The position numbers were made by a program, and so were the translations under genes. Below the pieces are notes generated by a model. That model was not told the origin of the DNA. It was given only the letters and a program-made list of their open reading frames with translations, and did no database searches. From Lamellibrachia columna (lineage: Eukaryota; Annelida; Polychaeta; Sabellida; Siboglinidae), in contig OY759272.1 of assembly GCA_963662155.1 (NCBI GenBank), forward strand, positions 50,276,566 to 50,340,565: 64,000 bases of DNA. Direction: 5' to 3'. This document shows positions 9,789 to 23,100 of the stretch, piece after piece (position 1 is the stretch's first letter; every line of letters starts with the position of its first letter).

Positions 9789-10130
9789 ACAGTTCAACCA
9801 GTCAAGTGTCTCACAAACTGCACACTTATTGCATGACACACCTAGAGCAGTGACAGAGACAAAGGTATCGCTATGACAACGGTGTCACCATGACAACATC
9901 ATCACCACGACAACAGTTCAACCAGTCAAGTGTCTCACAAACCACATACTTGGTTGCATGACACACCTAGAGCAGTGACAGAGAGAACGGTGTCACCATG
10001 ACAACATCATCACCATGACAACAGTTCAACCAGTCAAGTGTCTCACAAACCACACACTTGTTGCATGACACACCTAGAGCAGTGACAGAGAGAACGGTGT
10101 CACCATGACAACATCGTCACCATGACAACT
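9789..10130. repeat. 108-124 bp tandem repeat, about 3 copies
   Basis: ACAGTTCAACCAGTCAAGTG begins copies at 9789, 9913 and 10021. Each also carries GCATGACACACCTAGAGCAG and a run of short CACCATGACAACATCA pieces whose number varies, explaining the unequal periods. From 10131 to 10317 I see only unique DNA. Confidence 0.9.
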
Positions 10131-10317
10131 GAGCTGTCTACACTCACACAGCAAGTGCAGCCGTTGCCTGTAGTGAAGTCGTTCATTTATAATATTAACA
10201 GTCGTGTTGTCCTGATTAGACACAAAGACAATTTGGTCAACATGGCCAAATATATCAACACACAACAGCCAGAATACTGCTTTACTAACACAATGTCATA
10301 TTTGAGTTGAATTCCTG

Positions 10318-10440
10318 ATAGAACAAGTACTCAACCAACAGCCCCAGTTTTCACTTTCACACATAAAAAGTACTCGATGAATAGCCCCAGTTTTCACTGC
10401 CAGACATAACAAGTACTCGACGAACAGTCCCAGAGAGAGA
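10318..10440. repeat. Degenerate copies of the 43-bp minisatellite
   Basis: AGTACTCAACCAACAGCCCC and CAGTTTTCACTGCCAGACAT mark two to three diverged copies of the array that resumes at 10641. Confidence 0.85.
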
Positions 10441-10522
10441 AGAATAATTAAGTTTTTTACTAGTATCAAACAAAATCCATACACAAATAGAATGATATAA
10501 GTGTATATAGCGTATAGTCAAT

Positions 10523-10566
10523 GGGGACTCTCACTAAGACATAGCATATGTCGCTAGTGTGAGAGC
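10523..10566. repeat. Imperfect hairpin-forming inverted repeat
   Basis: GACTCTCACTAAGACATA is opposed by TATGTCGCTAGTGTGAGAG across a 3-base loop, with small bulges. It sits in a unique island (10441-10640) between two parts of the 43-bp array and may be the remnant of a small palindromic MITE. Confidence 0.6.
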
Positions 10567-10640
10567 CATCTGATGTTTAATTAAAAAAAAAAATTATATT
10601 GGGAATCTAATTTAAAATGTCCTCGCCTGCCTAAACAGAA

Positions 10641-11289
10641 TATTCCCAGTTTTCACTGCCAGACACAACAAGTACTCAACCAACAACACCAGTTTTCACT
10701 GTCAGACTCAACAAGTACTCAACCAGCAACACCAATTTTCACTGTCAGACTCAACAAGTACTCAACCAACAACACCAGTTTTCACTGTCAGACTCAACAA
10801 ATACTCAACCAACAACACCAGTTTTCACTGTCATACTCAACAAGTACTCAACCAACAACACCAGTTTTCACTGTCAGACTCAACAAGTACTCAACCAGCA
10901 ACACCAGTTTTCACTGCCAGACACAAAAAGTACTTGACCAATAACACCAGTTTTCACTGCCAGACACAAGTACTCAACCCACAACACCAGTTTTCACTGC
11001 CAGACACAAAAAGTACTCAACCAACAACACCAGTTTTCACTGCCAGACACAACAAGTACCTGACCAGCAACACCAGTTTTCACTACCAGACACAAAAAGT
11101 ACTCGACCAATAACACAAGTTTTCACTGCCAGACACAACAAGTACTCAACCCACAACACCAGTTTTCACTGCCAGACTCAACAAGTGCTCAACCAGCAAC
11201 ACCAGTTTTCACTGCCAGACACAAAACGTACTCAACCAACAACATCAGTTTTCACTGCCAGACTCAACAAGTACTCAACCAGCAACACT
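10641..11289. repeat. 43-bp minisatellite, about 15 copies (left part)
   Basis: The unit begins AGTTTTCACTGCCAGACACA and continues ACAAGTACTCAACCAACAAC. Copies vary as GCCAGACAC/GTCAGACTC and AACAAC/AGCAAC. A LINE 3' end interrupts the array, which resumes at 11928. Confidence 0.95.
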
Positions 11290-11927
11290 CAACCGAAAGG
11301 AAATCAAATTCTAGGGCTAATTAGGAGAACTATTACGTATAAGGAGAAACATCTAATTGTACCCCTGTACAAAGCAATAGTTAGACCACATTTGGAATAT
11401 TGTATTCAAGCATGGAGGCCATATCATAAAAAAGATATAGACAAGCTAGAAAGAATACAACGAAGAGCAACTAAGATGATTCCAGAATTAAGAGACCTTA
11501 GTTACGAAAGTCGCTTATTACAATGTGGTTTGACAACACTAGAGACCAGGAGACTAAGAGGAGACCAAATAGAAGTGTTTAAAATAGTGAACGGTTATGA
11601 GGATGTTGATAGGAATATGTTCTTCAAACTTAAAGAAGGCAGTAGAACCAGAGGACACAAAGCAGCATTAGTTAAGGAGCAGTGTAGGTTGGACATGAGA
11701 AAATACTCTTTCTCACAGAGGGTGATAAATGAATGGAACAAACTGCCAAATGATTGTGTTAATGCTAGTAGTGTGAATGGTTAAAAATAGAATTGACAGA
11801 TATCTGATAAGGGCGGGCTACACATAGATGAGAAAATTGTTGGACTCTCGATAAGCCAATGGCTTCCTTGTCCACTTGCCATCTGGAACTTGTTGTTCGA
11901 GATGGCAATCTTGTTAAATCTTGTTAA
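11290..11927 (+). pseudogene. 5'-truncated CR1/Jockey-like LINE, copy 1
   Basis: An open frame to 11784 encodes the region C-terminal to the reverse transcriptase catalytic core. It reads NQILGLIRRTITYKEKHLIV, PHLEYCIQAWRPYHKKDIDK, LERIQRRATKMIPELRDLSY and YSFSQRVINEWNKLP, a signature common to CR1/L2/Jockey-type non-LTR elements. A small lesion where a related copy reads SVNMFKNK ends the frame early (SVNG then stop). A 3' UTR follows and ends in a tandem AATCTTGTTA repeat. The insertion lies within the 43-bp minisatellite. The catalytic YxDD motif is absent, so it is inactive. Confidence 0.9.
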
Positions 11928-12130
11928 ACACCAGTTTTCACTGCCAGACACAAAAAGTACTCAACCAACAACATCAGTTTTCACTGCCAGACTCAACAAG
12001 TATTCAACCAGCAACACCAGTTTTTACTGCCAGACACACAACACATACTCAACCACCATCACCAGTTTTCATAGCAAGACTCAACAAATACTCAACCAAC
12101 AACACCAGTTTTTATTGCCAGACTCAACAA
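11928..12130. repeat. 43-bp minisatellite (right part)
   Basis: Four to five copies continue the array seen at 10641-11289 after the LINE. Copies are more diverged here (TTTTTACTGCC, TTTTCATAGCA). From 12131 to 12372 there is unique DNA with no gene I can support. Confidence 0.93.
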
Positions 12131-12372
12131 TTGGTGAAATGGGGTGACAGGTTTGGTGAAGACAAACTATTGATATATTTGGTAGAAAATGAAGCACCAA
12201 ATAACTTGGCATCATAGATTGTGCTGCTGTTGATTCTCCATAGTTGGTCCAGCACACATCAATACAGTCATTTAGTACTTGACTCAATGCAGCAGTCTCC
12301 AGTCAGGAGGGACTTCTTGTTTCTTGGCATCATAAATGTAGCATTCAGTACTCAACAGTTGTACACAAGCAG

Positions 12373-13111
12373 CAGACAGATCTAATGAACGCACTCACAA
12401 CCTAATGAATGCACTCACAACCTAATGAACGCACTCACAACCTAATGAACGCACTCACAACCTAATGAATGCACTCACAACCTAATGAATGCACTCACAA
12501 CCTAATGAAAGCACTCACAACCTAATGAATGCACTCACAACCTAATGAACGCACTCACAACCTAATGAACGCACTCACAACCTAATGAATGCACTCACAA
12601 CCAAATGAATGCACTCACAACCGAATGAATGCACTCACAACCTAATGAACGCACTCACAACCTAATGGACATACTCACAACATAATGAACACTCACAATC
12701 TAATGAACGCAGTCACAACCTAGTGAACACAGTCACAACATAATGAACACACTCACAATCTAATGAATGCACTCACAAGCTAATGAACACACAACCCAAT
12801 GAACACACTCACAACCTAATGAACGCACTCACAACATAATGAACACACAACCTAATGAACACACTCACAACCTAATGAAACCACTCATGAACGTACTCAC
12901 AACCTAATGAACGCACTCACAACCTAATGAATGCACTCACAACCTAATGAACACTCACAACCTAATGAATGCACTCACAACCTAATGGACACACTCACAA
13001 CCAAACGGACAACCTAATAAATGTACTCACAACCTAATGAACATACTCACAACCTAATGAACATACTCACAACCTAATCAACACACTCACAACCTAATCA
13101 ACACACTGACA
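12373..13111. repeat. 20-bp minisatellite, about 36 copies
   Basis: The unit is CCTAATGAACGCACTCACAA with GAAC/GAAT variation. It is very regular from 12400 to 12660, then degenerates with 14-18 bp deletions and base changes towards the LINE at 13112. Confidence 0.95.
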
Positions 13112-13566
13112 ATTTAACAAGATTGAACAAGATTGCTATCCAAGCAAAGGCCCAGATGGCAAGTGGACAAGGAAACCATTGGCTCATCGAGAGTTCAACA
13201 ATTTTTAATCTATTTGTAACCCACCCTCCTGAGATATGTATCAACTTTGTTTTTAAACATATTCACGCTGCTAGCAGTTACACAATCTCTAGATAACTTG
13301 TTCCATTCATTGATTGCCCTCTGTGGGAAAGAGTACTTCCTGCCATCCAATCTATCCTTTACTAATGTTATCTCATGTCCTCTAGTTCTATTATATTTCT
13401 TGAGTGAGAAAAATATATTGCTATCAATATTTTCATGCCCACTCAATATCTTAAAAACTTCAATTTGATCTCCTCTTAACCGCCTTGACTCTAGGGTTGT
13501 TAAACCACATTCTTTCAGGCGTTCTTCATAGCTAAGGTCAGTTCTGGAAGAAGAAGGACTCCCCAC
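13112..13566 (-). pseudogene. 5'-truncated CR1/Jockey-like LINE, copy 2
   Basis: The minus frame 13566-13210 encodes DLSYEERLKECGLTTLESRR, LRGDQIEVFKILSGHENIDS, RKYSFPQRAINEWNKLSRDC and VTASSVNMFKNKVDTYLRRV, the same C-terminal tail as the copy at 11290, ending at a natural-looking stop. The 3' UTR finishes with AATCTTGTT repeats at its 13112-13140 end, next to the 20-bp minisatellite. It lacks the reverse transcriptase core and is a dead 5' truncation. It is orientated opposite to copy 1. Confidence 0.9.
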
Positions 13567-14180
13567 ACCCAGTTGCTACAACACCCACATACTAAATGCC
13601 TACTTTACCTTCCATATGGACGGCGCCATCACAGAATTTAGATTAGTTTAATATTGTTTACGGGGTTTTCACCTTGCTACGTTAGCCTTGAATAAGGCTG
13701 TTTTAATGTTCAAAAGGACACTTTATTATTAAATAATTAAATAAATGGATTATTTAGGTTTTAATTAAATTGTTTACAATAATATACTTGCTGTGCTCTA
13801 TTTACTAAGCTCACATGAACCAAAAAAGCCTGCCACCTGTGAATATGCAGAACACTGTGTAAACAAAACAATAGGACTCGGTGTATACCAACTTATAATA
13901 AATCCTGCTGTTAGTTCCCACAACCTAATGAACAAAAACTTTTTCCACAACTATGTTAGGTATTACCAGGGATGTGACAGGCACAAGAGGAAAAACCCTG
14001 AAATAATTTGACTAGATCGTAAATGGCTCGAAAGAAGTGAAGGGGCGTCGGCCAAAGGTCAACGCAGGGAAGGGTGCAGGAGGGGGCAACACCGTCCTGC
14101 TAGGGGGTCTGGGGAAATTTTTTTTAATGAGATGCTCTGTGGTGAATTCTGAGAGTTTTTCTAAAACAAAATACATTTCA
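13567..14180. other. Unique sequence before the large minisatellite
   Basis: This is AT-rich DNA to about 13960. A C/G-rich patch at 14040-14125 includes GGGGGCAACACCGTCCTGC and GGGGGTCTGGGG. CAGGGATGTGACAGGCAC at 13969 resembles a hAT end, but I find no partner. No gene is supported. Confidence 0.5.
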
Positions 14181-17100
14181 AATTGGGAGGAGTGGGGGTC
14201 AACCTACAGCGTTATCTAACAGATTGGGAGGAGTGGGGGTCAACCTACAGGGTTATCTAACAGATTGGGAGGAGTGGGGATCAACCTACAGGGTTATCTA
14301 ACAGATTGGGAAGAGTGGGGGATCAACCTACCGGGTTATCTAACAGATTGGGAGGAGTGGGGGGTCAACCTACAGGGTTATCTAACAGATTGGGAGGAGT
14401 GGGGGATCAACCTACAGGGTTATCTAACAGATTGGGAGGAGTGGGGGATCAACCTACAGGGTTATCTAACAGATTGGGAGGAGTGGGGTTCAACCTACAG
14501 GGTTATCTAACAGATTGGGAGGAGTGGGGTGTCAACCTACAGGGTTATCTAACAGATCGGGAGGAGTGGGGGATCAACCTACAGGGTTATCTAACAGATC
14601 GGGAGAAGTGGGGGATCAACCTACAGGGTTATCTAACAGATTGGGAGGAGTGGGGGATCAACCTACAGGGTTATCTAACAGATCGGGAGTCAACTTACAG
14701 GGTTATCTAACAGATTGGGAGGAGTGGGAGTCAACCTACAGGGTTATCTAACAGATTGGGAGGAGTGGGGGGTCAACCTACAGGGTTATCTAACAGATTG
14801 CGAGGAGTGGGGGATCAACCTACAGGGTTATCTAACAGATTGGGAGGAGTGGGGTTCAACCTACAGGGTTATCTAACAGATTGGGAGGAGTGGGGGGTCA
14901 ACCTGCAGGATTATCTAACAGATTGGGAGGAGTGGGGGGTCAACCTACAGGGTTATCTAACAGATTGGGAGGAGTGGGGGATCAACCTACAGGGTTATCT
15001 AACAGATTGGGAGGAGTGGGGTTCAACCTACAGGGTTATCTAACAGATTGGGAGGAGTGGGGGGTCAACCTGCAGGATTATCTAACAGATTGGGAGGAGT
15101 GGGGGATCAACCTACAGGGTTATCTAACAGATTGGGAGGAGTGGGGGTCAACCTACAGGGTGATCTAACAGATTGGGAAGAGTGGGGGTCAACCTACAGG
15201 GTTATCTAACAGACTGGGAGGAGTGGGGGATTAACCTACAGGGTTATCTAACAGATTGGGAGGAGTGGGGGTCCACCTACAGGGTTATCTAACAGATCGG
15301 GAGGAGTGGGGGGTCAACCTACAGGGTTATCTAACAGATCGGGAGGAGTGGGGGTCAACCTACAGGGTTATCTATCAGATTGGGAGGAGTGGGAGATCAA
15401 CCTACAGGGTTATCTAACAGATTGGGAGGAGTGGGGGGTCAACCTACAGGGTTATCTAACAGATTGGGAGGAGTGGGGGGTCAACCTACAGGGTTATCTA
15501 ACAGATTGGGAGGAGTGGGGGATCAACCTACAGGGTTATCTAACAGATTGGGAGGAGTGGCGGTCAACCTACAGGGTTATCTAACAGATTGGGAGGAGTG
15601 GGGGTCAACCTACAGGGTTATCTAACAGATTGGGAGGAGTGGGGGTCAACCTACAGGGTTATCTAACAGATTGGGAGGAGTGGGGGTCAACCTACAGGGT
15701 TATCTAACATATTGGGAGGAGTGGGGGATCAACCTACAGGGTTATCTAACAGATTGGGAGGAGTGGGGGTCAACCTACAGGGTTATCTAACAGATTGGGA
15801 GGAGTGGAGGATCAACCTAAAGGGTTATCTAACAGATTGGGAGGAGTGGGGGGGTCAACCTACAGGGTTATCTAACAGATTGGGAGGAGTGGGGGTCAAC
15901 CTACAGGGTTATCTAACAGATTGGGAGGAGTGGGGGTCAACCTACAGGGTTATTTAACAGATTGGGAGGAGTGGGGGTCAACCTACAGGGTTATATAACA
16001 GATTGGGAGGAGTGGGGGATCAACCTACAGGGTTATCTAACAGATTGGGAGGAGTGGGGGTCAACCTACAGGGTGATCTAACAGATTGGGAAGAGTGGGG
16101 GTCAACCTACAGGGTTATCTAACAGACTGGGAGGAGTGGGGGATTAACCTACAGGGTTATCTAACAGATTGGGAGGAGTGGGGGTCCACCTACAGGGTTA
16201 TCTAACAGATCGGGAGGAGTGGGGGGTCAACCTACAGGGTTATCTAACAGATCGGGAGGAGTGGGGGTCAACCTACAGGGTTATCTATCAGATTGGGAGG
16301 AGTGGGAGATCAACCTACAGGGTTATCTAACAGATTGGGAGGAGTGGGGGGTCAACCTACAGGGTTATCTAACAGATTGGGAGGAGTGGGGGGTCAACCT
16401 ACAGGGTTATCTAACAGATTGGGAGGAGTGGGGGATCAACCTACAGGGTTATCTAACAGATTGGGAGGAGTGGGGGTCAACCTACATGGTTATCTAACAG
16501 ATTGGGAGGAGTGGGGGTCAACCTACAGGGTTATCTAACAGATTGGGAGGAGTGGGGGTCAATCTACAGGGTTATCTAACAGATTGGGAGGAGTGGGGGT
16601 CAACATACAGGGTTATCTAACAGATTGAGAGGAGTGGGGTCAACCTACAGTGTTATCTAACAGATTGGGAGAAGTGGGGGTCAACCTACAGGGTTATCTA
16701 ACAGATTGGGAGGAGTGGGGTTCAACCTACAGGGTTATCTAACAGATTGGGAGGAGTGGGGGTCAACCTACAGGGTTATCTAACATATTGGGAGTGGGGG
16801 GTCAACCTACAGGGTTATCTAACAGATTGGGAGGAGTGGGGGTCAACCTACAGGGTTATCTAACAGGCTGGGAGGAGTGGGGGTCAACATACAGGATTAT
16901 CTAACAGATTGGGAGGAGTGGGGCTCAACCTACAGGGTTATCTAACATATTGGGAGGAGTGGGGGGTCAACCTACAGGGTTATCTAACAGATTGGGAGGA
17001 GTGGGGGTCAACCTACAGGGTTATCTAACAGATTGGGAGGAGTGGGGTTCAACCTACAGGATTATCTAACAGATTGGGAGGAGTGGGGCTCAACCTACAG

Positions 17101-20100
17101 GGTTATCTAACAGATTGGGAGGAGTGGGGGGTCAACCTACAGGGTTATCTAACAGATTGGGAGGAGTGGGGGTCAACCTACAGGGTTATCTAACAGATTG
17201 GGAAGAGTGGGGGTCAACCTACAGGGTTATCTAACAGACTGGGAGGAGTGGGGTTCAACCTACAGGGTTATCTAACAGACTGGGAGGAGTGGGGGTCAAC
17301 CTACAGGGTTATCTAACAGACTGGGAGGAGTGGGGTTCAACCTACAGGGTTATCTAACAGATTGGGAGGAGTGGGGGATCAACCTACAGGGTTATCTAAC
17401 AGATTGGGAGGAGTGGGGGGTCAACCTACAGGGTTATCTAACAGATTGGGAGGAGTGGGGGTCAACCTACAGGGTTATCTAACAGATTGGGAGGAGTGGG
17501 GGTCAACCTACAGGGTTATCTAACAGATTGGGAGGAGTGAGGGATCAACCTACAGGGTTATCTAACAGATTGGGAGGAGTGGGGGTCAACATACAGGGTT
17601 ATCTAACAGATTGGGAGGAGTGGGGTTCAACCTACAGGGTTATCTAACAGATTGGGAGGAGTGGGGTCAACCTACGGTGTTATCTAACAGATTGGGAGGA
17701 GTGGGGTTCAACCTACAGGGTTATCTAACAGATTGGGAGGAGTGGGGGTCAACCTACAGGGTTATCTAACATATTGGGAGGAGTGGGGGGTCAACCTACA
17801 GGGTTATCTAACAGATTGGGAGGAGTGGGGGGTCAACCTACAGGGTTATCTAACAGATTGGGAGTGGGGTTCAACCTACAGGATTATCTAACAGATTGGG
17901 AGGAGTGGGGCTCAACCTACAGGGTTATCTAACAGATTGGGAGGAGTGGGGGGTCAACCTACAGGGTTATCTAACAGATTGGGAGGAGTGGGGTTCAACC
18001 TACAGGGTTATCTAACAGATTGGGAAGAGTGGGGGTCAACCTACAGGGTTATCTATCAGACTGGGAGGAGTGGGGTTCAACCTACAGGGTTATCTAACAG
18101 ACTGGGAGGAGTGGGGGTCAACCTACAGGGTTATCTAACAGACTGGGAGGAGTGGGGTTCAACCTACAGGGTTATCTAACAGATTGGGAGGAGTGGGGGT
18201 CAACCTACAGGGTTATCTAACATATTGGGAGGAGTGGGGGGGTCAACCTACAGGGTTATCTAACAGACTGGGAGGAGTGGGGGTCAACCTATACGGTTAT
18301 CTAACAGACTGGGAGGAGTGGGGGTCAACCTACAGGGTTATCTAACAGACTGGGAGGAGTGGGGGTCAACCTACAGGCTTATCTAACAGACTGGGAGGAG
18401 TGGGGTTCAACCTACAGGGTTATCTAACAGATTAGGAGGAGTGGGGTTCAACCTACAGGGTTATCTAACAGATTGGGAGGAGTGGGGTTCAACCTACAGG
18501 GTTATCTAACAGATTGGGAGGAGTGGGGTCAACCTACAGTGTTATCTAACAGATTGGGAGGAGTGGGGGTCAACCTACAGGATTATCTAACAGATTGGGA
18601 GGAGTGGGGCTCAACCTACAGGGTTATCTAACAGATTGGGAGGAGTGGGGGGTCAACCTACAGGGTTATCTAACAGATTGGGAGGAGTGGGGGTCAACCT
18701 ACAGGGTTATCTAACAGATTGGGAGGAGTGGGGTTCAACCTACAGGGTTATCTAACAGATTAGGAAGAGTGGGGGTCAACCTACAGGGTTATCTAACAGA
18801 CTGGGAGGAGTGGGGTTCAACCTACAGGGTTATCTAACAGACTGGGAGGAGTGGGGGTCAACCTACAGGGTTATCTAACAGACTGGGAGGAGTGGGGTTC
18901 AACCTACAGGGTTATCTAACAGATTGGGAGGAGTGGGGGATCAACCTACAGGGTTATCTAACAGATTGGGAGGAGTGGGGGGTCAACCTACAGGGTTATC
19001 TAACAGATTGGGAGGAGTGGGGGTCAACCTACAGGGTTATCTAACAGATTGGGAGGAGTGGGGGTCAACCTACAGGGTTATCTAACAGATTGGGAGGAGT
19101 GAGGGATCAACCTACAGGGTTATCTAACAGATTGGGAGGAGTGGGGGTCAACATACAGGGTTATCTAACAGATTGGGAGGAGTGGGGTTCAACCTACAGG
19201 GTTATCTAACAGATTGGGAGGAGTGGGGTCAACCTACAGTGTTATCTAACAGATTGGGAGGAGTGGGGGTCAACCTACAGGGTTATCTAACAGACTGGGA
19301 GGAGTGGGGGTCAACCTACAGGATTATCTAACAGATTGGGAGGAGTGGGGTTCAACCTACAGGGTTATCTAACAGATTGGGAGGAGTGGGGGTCAACCTA
19401 CAGGGTTATCTAACATATTGGGAGGAGTGGGGGGTCAACCTACAGGGTTATCTAACATATTGGGAGGAGTGGGGGGTCAACCTACAGGGTTATCTAACAG
19501 ATTGGGAGGAGTGGGGTTCAACCTACAGGATTATCTAACAGATTGGGAGGAGTGGGGCTCAACCTACAGGGTTATCTAACAGATTGGGAGGAGTGGGGGG
19601 TCAACCTACAGGGTTATCTAACAGATTGGGAGGAGTGGGGTTCAACCTACAGGGTTATCTAACAGATTGGGAAGAGTGGGGGTCAACCTACAGGGTTATC
19701 TATCAGACTGGGAGGAGTGGGGTTCAACCTACAGGGTTATCTAACAGACTGGGAGGAGTGGGGGTCAACCTACAGGGTTATCTAACAGACTGGGAGGAGT
19801 GGGGTTCAACCTACAGGGTTATCTAACAGATTGGGAGGAGTGGGGGTCAACCTACAGGGTTATCTAACATATTGGGAGGAGTGGGGGTCAACCTACAGGG
19901 TTATCTAACAGACTGGGAGGAGTGGGGGTCAACCTATAGGGTTATCTAACAGACTGGGAGGAGTGGGGGTCAACCTACAGGGTTATCTAACAGACTGGGA
20001 GGAGTGGGGGTCAACCTACAGGGTTATCTAACAGACTGGGAGGAGTGGGGTTCAACCTACAGGGTTATCTAACAGATTAGGAGGAGTGGGGTTCAACCTA

Positions 20101-23100
20101 CAGGGTTATCTAACAGACTGGGAGGAGTGGGGGTCAACCTACAGGGTTATCTAACAGACTGGGAGGAGTGGGGTCAACCTACAGTGTTATCTAACAGATT
20201 GGGAGGAGTGGGGGTCAACCTACAGGGTTATCTAACATATTGGGAGGAGTGGGGGTCAACCTACAGGGTTATCTAACAGACTGGGAGGAGTGGGGGTCAA
20301 CCTATAGGGTTATCTAACAGACTGGGAGGAGTGGGGGTCAACCTACAGGGTTATCTAACAGACTGGGAGGAGTGGGGGTCAACCTACAGGGTTATCTAAC
20401 AGACTGGGAGGAGTGGGGTTCAACCTACAGGGTTATCTAACAGATTGGGAGGAGTGGGGGTCAACATACAGGGTTATCTAACAGATTGAGAGGAGTGGGG
20501 TCAACCTACAGTGTTATCTAACAGATTGGGAGAAGTGGGGGTCAACCTACAGGGTTATCTAACAGATTGGGAGGAGTGGGGTTCAACCTACAGGGTTATC
20601 TAACAGATTGGGAGGAGTGGGGGTCAACCTACAGGGTTATCTAACATATTGGGAGTGGGGGGTCAACCTACAGGGTTATCTAACAGATTGGGAGGAGTGG
20701 GGGTCAACCTACAGGGTTATCTAACAGGCTGGGAGGAGTGGGGGTCAACATACAGGATTATCTAACAGATTGGGAGGAGTGGGGCTCAACCTACAGGGTT
20801 ATCTAACATATTGGGAGGAGTGGGGGGTCAACCTACAGGGTTATCTAACAGATTGGGAGGAGTGGGGGTCAACCTACAGGGTTATCTAACAGATTGGGAG
20901 GAGTGGGGTTCAACCTACAGGATTATCTAACAGATTGGGAGGAGTGGGGCTCAACCTACAGGGTTATCTAACAGATTGGGAGGAGTGGGGGGTCAACCTA
21001 CAGGGTTATCTAACAGATTGGGAGGAGTGGGGGTCAACCTACAGGGTTATCTAACAGATTGGGAAGAGTGGGGGTCAACCTACAGGGTTATCTAACAGAC
21101 TGGGAGGAGTGGGGTTCAACCTACAGGGTTATCTAACAGACTGGGAGGAGTGGGGGTCAACCTACAGGGTTATCTAACAGACTGGGAGGAGTGGGGTTCA
21201 ACCTACAGGGTTATCTAACAGATTGGGAGGAGTGGGGGATCAACCTACAGGGTTATCTAACAGATTGGGAGGAGTGGGGGGTCAACCTACAGGGTTATCT
21301 AACAGATTGGGAGGAGTGGGGGTCAACCTACAGGGTTATCTAACAGATTGGGAGGAGTGGGGGTCAACCTACAGGGTTATCTAACAGATTGGGAGGAGTG
21401 AGGGATCAACCTACAGGGTTATCTAACAGATTGGGAGGAGTGGGGGTCAACATACAGGGTTATCTAACAGATTGGGAGGAGTGGGGTTCAACCTACAGGG
21501 TTATCTAACAGATTGGGAGGAGTGGGGTCAACCTACGGTGTTATCTAACAGATTGGGAGGAGTGGGGTTCAACCTACAGGGTTATCTAACAGATTGGGAG
21601 GAGTGGGGGTCAACCTACAGGGTTATCTAACATATTGGGAGGAGTGGGGGGTCAACCTACAGGGTTATCTAACAGATTGGGAGGAGTGGGGGGTCAACCT
21701 ACAGGGTTATCTAACAGATTGGGAGTGGGGTTCAACCTACAGGATTATCTAACAGATTGGGAGGAGTGGGGCTCAACCTACAGGGTTATCTAACAGATTG
21801 GGAGGAGTGGGGGGTCAACCTACAGGGTTATCTAACAGATTGGGAGGAGTGGGGTTCAACCTACAGGGTTATCTAACAGATTGGGAAGAGTGGGGGTCAA
21901 CCTACAGGGTTATCTATCAGACTGGGAGGAGTGGGGTTCAACCTACAGGGTTATCTAACAGACTGGGAGGAGTGGGGGTCAACCTACAGGGTTATCTAAC
22001 AGACTGGGAGGAGTGGGGTTCAACCTACAGGGTTATCTAACAGATTGGGAGGAGTGGGGGTCAACCTACAGGGTTATCTAACATATTGGGAGGAGTGGGG
22101 GGGTCAACCTACAGGGTTATCTAACAGACTGGGAGGAGTGGGGGTCAACCTATACGGTTATCTAACAGACTGGGAGGAGTGGGGGTCAACCTACAGGGTT
22201 ATCTAACAGACTGGGAGGAGTGGGGGTCAACCTACAGGCTTATCTAACAGACTGGGAGGAGTGGGGTTCAACCTACAGGGTTATCTAACAGATTAGGAGG
22301 AGTGGGGTTCAACCTACAGGGTTATCTAACAGATTGGGAGGAGTGGGGTTCAACCTACAGGGTTATCTAACAGATTGGGAGGAGTGGGGTCAACCTACAG
22401 TGTTATCTAACAGATTGGGAGGAGTGGGGGTCAACCTACAGGATTATCTAACAGATTGGGAGGAGTGGGGCTCAACCTACAGGGTTATCTAACAGATTGG
22501 GAGGAGTGGGGGGTCAACCTACAGGGTTATCTAACAGATTGGGAGGAGTGGGGGTCAACCTACAGGGTTATCTAACAGATTGGGAGGAGTGGGGTTCAAC
22601 CTACAGGGTTATCTAACAGATTAGGAAGAGTGGGGGTCAACCTACAGGGTTATCTAACAGACTGGGAGGAGTGGGGTTCAACCTACAGGGTTATCTAACA
22701 GACTGGGAGGAGTGGGGGTCAACCTACAGGGTTATCTAACAGACTGGGAGGAGTGGGGTTCAACCTACAGGGTTATCTAACAGATTGGGAGGAGTGGGGG
22801 ATCAACCTACAGGGTTATCTAACAGATTGGGAGGAGTGGGGGGTCAACCTACAGGGTTATCTAACAGATTGGGAGGAGTGGGGGTCAACCTACAGGGTTA
22901 TCTAACAGATTGGGAGGAGTGGGGGTCAACCTACAGGGTTATCTAACAGATTGGGAGGAGTGAGGGATCAACCTACAGGGTTATCTAACAGATTGGGAGG
23001 AGTGGGGGTCAACATACAGGGTTATCTAACAGATTGGGAGGAGTGGGGTTCAACCTACAGGGTTATCTAACAGATTGGGAGGAGTGGGGTCAACCTACAG

